Positions 62,114 through 64,000 of a DNA stretch of 64,000 nucleotides are shown here, piece by piece. The position numbers were made by a program, and so were the translations under genes. Source of the stretch: an uncultured Tateyamaria sp. (GTDB lineage: Bacteria; Pseudomonadota; Alphaproteobacteria; Rhodobacterales; Rhodobacteraceae); assembly GCF_947503385.1 (NCBI RefSeq), contig NZ_CANNDO010000001.1:124001-188000 (forward strand), in the 5' to 3' direction. Below the pieces are notes generated by a model, which had not been told where the DNA came from, searched no databases, and saw only the letters and a program-made list of their open reading frames with translations. Position 1 is the first letter of the stretch, and every line of letters begins with the position of its first letter.

Positions 62114-64000
62114 CTAGCGGTTGATCTGAACCACGCCCAGATCAACAGCACCCAGACCATCGTCAGCCAGTTCCCGCGTCATCAGTGGCAGGATGTCTGT
62201 CGCGGCGGTCCCGTCCTGCATCGCGGCGGCCCGTACCAAAGCGGCTTCGGATGCTGTTGCGATCAACAGGTAGGTGCCCGGCTGCGCCGAAGGCAGGCGG
62301 AACGAAAACTGCCGCTGGTCGCCAATCGGGTCTTCCAGTTGGCTCATCAGCGAAAACACCCGACCGTTAGGGGCCACCAGCGCCAGCCAGTTTTCCCGTC
62401 CGGCGCTGCCGTGGATCGTACCCACGACGCCTTCGGCGCGGGTCACCGTGTTCTGGTCCAGCGCCATTTCGATGGCGTCACCGCGCGTGCCCTGAAATGT
62501 GCGCGCAAACTCAAGTGCCGCGCATTGTTCGGGTGCCACGCCGCGTTCGAGCACTTCGGGCTGTGTGCCAAACTGTTCGGACCACCCCGCGGCGATGCCC
62601 TGCAATGTGGACGCGTCCTGCGCAAACCCTTCGATCAGTCCGGTGTTTGGACCCTGGCCACGCCGCGCGGCATAGGTGCATCCTTCGGGCACCGCTTCGG
62701 CAAGATAGGTTTCCCGACTGCCCGGCACCCGCGCCAGCCCTTCGGCAACCTCGTCCGACAACCCGTCTTCGGCATTTGGAACAGTGTTGAAGTAATACCA
62801 CGCCCCCCCGCCTGCGACGCCTGCAATCAGGACCAGCGCCGCGACAAGGCCAAAGCCACCGCCGCTTTTCTCGACCACCGGTTCGCTTTGGGTGGTGCCT
62901 TCGCTGCCTGCGGCGGGCACCGACGTGACAAAGGTTTCGGTGCGCCCGCTGGGGGCCGCCTGAAGACCGGGCACGGTGCGGGTCGTCGCACCCATGGTCA
63001 GTTGATAGAGGCCATCGGTATTCTGCGTGGGTTCATCGCCGCTGATCGCCTTCAGCCCGTCGATCACCTGACCCATGTTTTCAAGACGCTGCTTGGGGTC
63101 AGGTTGCAGCATGTTGTACAGCAGCGCCTGAAACGCGACCGGCAAACCGTTGAGGTCTGGCACGCCCTGACGTTTCTGCACCGCCTCGACGATGCTGTCG
63201 CCCATCGGAACCGCCTTGCCGGTGAGACAGGCAATCATCAACAGGCCGAGCGAATAGATGTCCGATGCGCCTTCGGCTTCGCCGCCATAGGCCCCCAGCT
63301 GTTCGGGCGAGACGTATTTCAGTTTGCCCGCAAATTCGTTGCCAATGGTCACATCCTTGACCTTGGACGAGCGCGAGATGCCAAAGTCGATGATCACCGC
63401 TTTGTTGATGTCATTGTCGGGCAACATCACGTTGTCGGGCGACAGGTCGCGGTGAACCACACCAATCTTGTGCGCACGCTCCAGACCGTCCGCCAGACGG
63501 GTGAACAGCGCACAGACGTCTTCCTCGCCCAGAGGACCGTCATTCTTGAGCTTGTCGCTGAGCTTGTTGCCTTCAATGAAACCCATGACAAGCGCGTGCA
63601 GGTTCAGGTTTGCATCCGGCGGCACATAGGCAAAGTAGCGGACAATCGCGTCGTGGTGCAATTGGCGCAGGGTGCGCGCCTCGCGGCGGAACATCTGCGC
63701 GACGCGGATATCCTCGGCCATTTCGGGCAGGATCACCTTGATCGCGACGCTTTCGCCGGTGCCGATCTCGACGCCCCGAAAGACGCGGCCCATACCGCCC
63801 TGATCCAGCCGTTCCTCGACGCGGTACATGTTGTTGATGACCGCCCCGGGTTCGAGGTTACGCAGGGGTTCGGGCGTGTTCGTGGTCGCCGTGCCGCCTC
63901 CGGTCAGTTGCGTTGGATCAAGGTCATCGCCTTCCAGATCGGGTGGCGGTGCTTGCGGGATCGGAGCGGCGGCAACCGTAGCGGCGGCAGCGGCAGCGGC
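62114..64000 (-). CDS. ppkA: PpkA-like membrane Ser/Thr protein kinase of the T6SS (start beyond the window)
   Basis: At least 628 residues; the frame runs without a stop to the window end, so ATG 63829 is only an internal Met. The N-terminal part visible is a 57-residue Ala/Pro-rich segment. The kinase domain has the ATP loop LDQGGMGRVFRG, catalytic Lys in VAIKVIL, HRDLSPDNVML and DFGISR, all intact. One membrane helix (GFGLVAALVLIAGVAGGGAWYYF) is followed by a periplasmic domain of about 240 residues. PpkA in Pseudomonas phosphorylates Fha1 to activate the T6SS; the FHA protein at 40.8 kb is the natural partner. A PppA phosphatase is not in the window. Convergent with the TonB-like gene. 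Confidence 0.9.
   Translation of the reverse strand, partial: AAAAAAATVAAAPIPQAPPPDLEGDDLDPTQLTGGGTATTNTPEPLRNLEPGAVINNMYRVEERLDQGGMGRVFRGVEIGTGESVAIKVILPEMAEDIRVAQMFRREARTLRQLHHDAIVRYFAYVPPDANLNLHALVMGFIEGNKLSDKLKNDGPLGEEDVCALFTRLADGLERAHKIGVVHRDLSPDNVMLPDNDINKAVIIDFGISRSSKVKDVTIGNEFAGKLKYVSPEQLGAYGGEAEGASDIYSLGLLMIACLTGKAVPMGDSIVEAVQKRQGVPDLNGLPVAFQALLYNMLQPDPKQRLENMGQVIDGLKAISGDEPTQNTDGLYQLTMGATTRTVPGLQAAPSGRTETFVTSVPAAGSEGTTQSEPVVEKSGGGFGLVAALVLIAGVAGGGAWYYFNTVPNAEDGLSDEVAEGLARVPGSRETYLAEAVPEGCTYAARRGQGPNTGLIEGFAQDASTLQGIAAGWSEQFGTQPEVLERGVAPEQCAALEFARTFQGTRGDAIEMALDQNTVTRAEGVVGTIHGSAGRENWLALVAPNGRVFSLMSQLEDPIGDQRQFSFRLPSAQPGTYLLIATASEAALVRAAAMQDGTAATDILPLMTRELADDGLGAVDLGVVQINR

Overview
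The window looks like chromosome from a marine Roseobacter-group alphaproteobacterium (Rhodobacteraceae). Coding is dense and GC-rich, and there is an accD-folC pair, a DUF2794 protein, a GTTC-N7-GTTC LexA box of the alphaproteobacterial type, several short rhodobacterial hypothetical families, a TRAP transporter and an inositol-type catabolic cluster. This assignment is inferred from gene content; no rRNA or tRNA gene was seen.

Region by region: 0-5.4 kb holds the end of a beta-carbonic anhydrase gene, an M17 aminopeptidase/NlpC-P60 pair, a DUF2794 gene and a paaI-paaK pair. From 5.4 to 7.5 kb there is a scar with a multiply broken IS3-type element and no sound gene. 7.5-17.8 kb holds imuB behind a LexA box but without imuA or dnaE2 beside it, a TetR/AEC-exporter pair, an overlapping operon (S-formylglutathione hydrolase, DUF188, HAD hydrolase, ornithine-cyclodeaminase-like, alpha/beta hydrolase), an MFS carrier and zapE. 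17.9-24.2 kb holds folC, accD, a CPBP protease and a 1027-residue ABC-like protein with a ruined ATP site and a cyclic-nucleotide-binding-like tail. 24.3-27.9 kb holds ilvD and three small rhodobacterial genes.

28.0-34.1 kb is a sugar/inositol module: class II aldolase, iolB and iolC face two Gfo/Idh/MocA dehydrogenases, and a LacI repressor closes the block. The same CAACCGGTTG palindrome lies in the iolC/dehydrogenase divergent promoter and in front of the LacI gene. 34.2-40.0 kb is an IclR-controlled TRAP transporter (dctM, dctQ, dctP) facing a GMC oxidoreductase.

40.1-64.0 kb is a type VI secretion locus. A first operon runs in T6SS order: a conserved accessory gene, FHA protein, TssA, TssB, TssC, Hcp, TssE, TssF, TssG and ClpV. 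A perfect terminator hairpin follows hcp. After clpV come an unknown convergent gene, a membrane-anchored protein fusing an M23 endopeptidase to a lytic-transglycosylase-like domain, several small secreted proteins, a complete ExbB-ExbD-ExbD-TonB-like set, and a PpkA-like membrane Ser/Thr kinase cut by the window end. FHA protein plus kinase suggests threonine-phosphorylation control. TssJ, TssK, TssL, TssM and VgrG are not in the window. The envelope-energising and wall-cutting module between clpV and the kinase is the most interesting part: I infer that it helps the apparatus cross or remodel the cell wall, but nothing in the sequence proves that.
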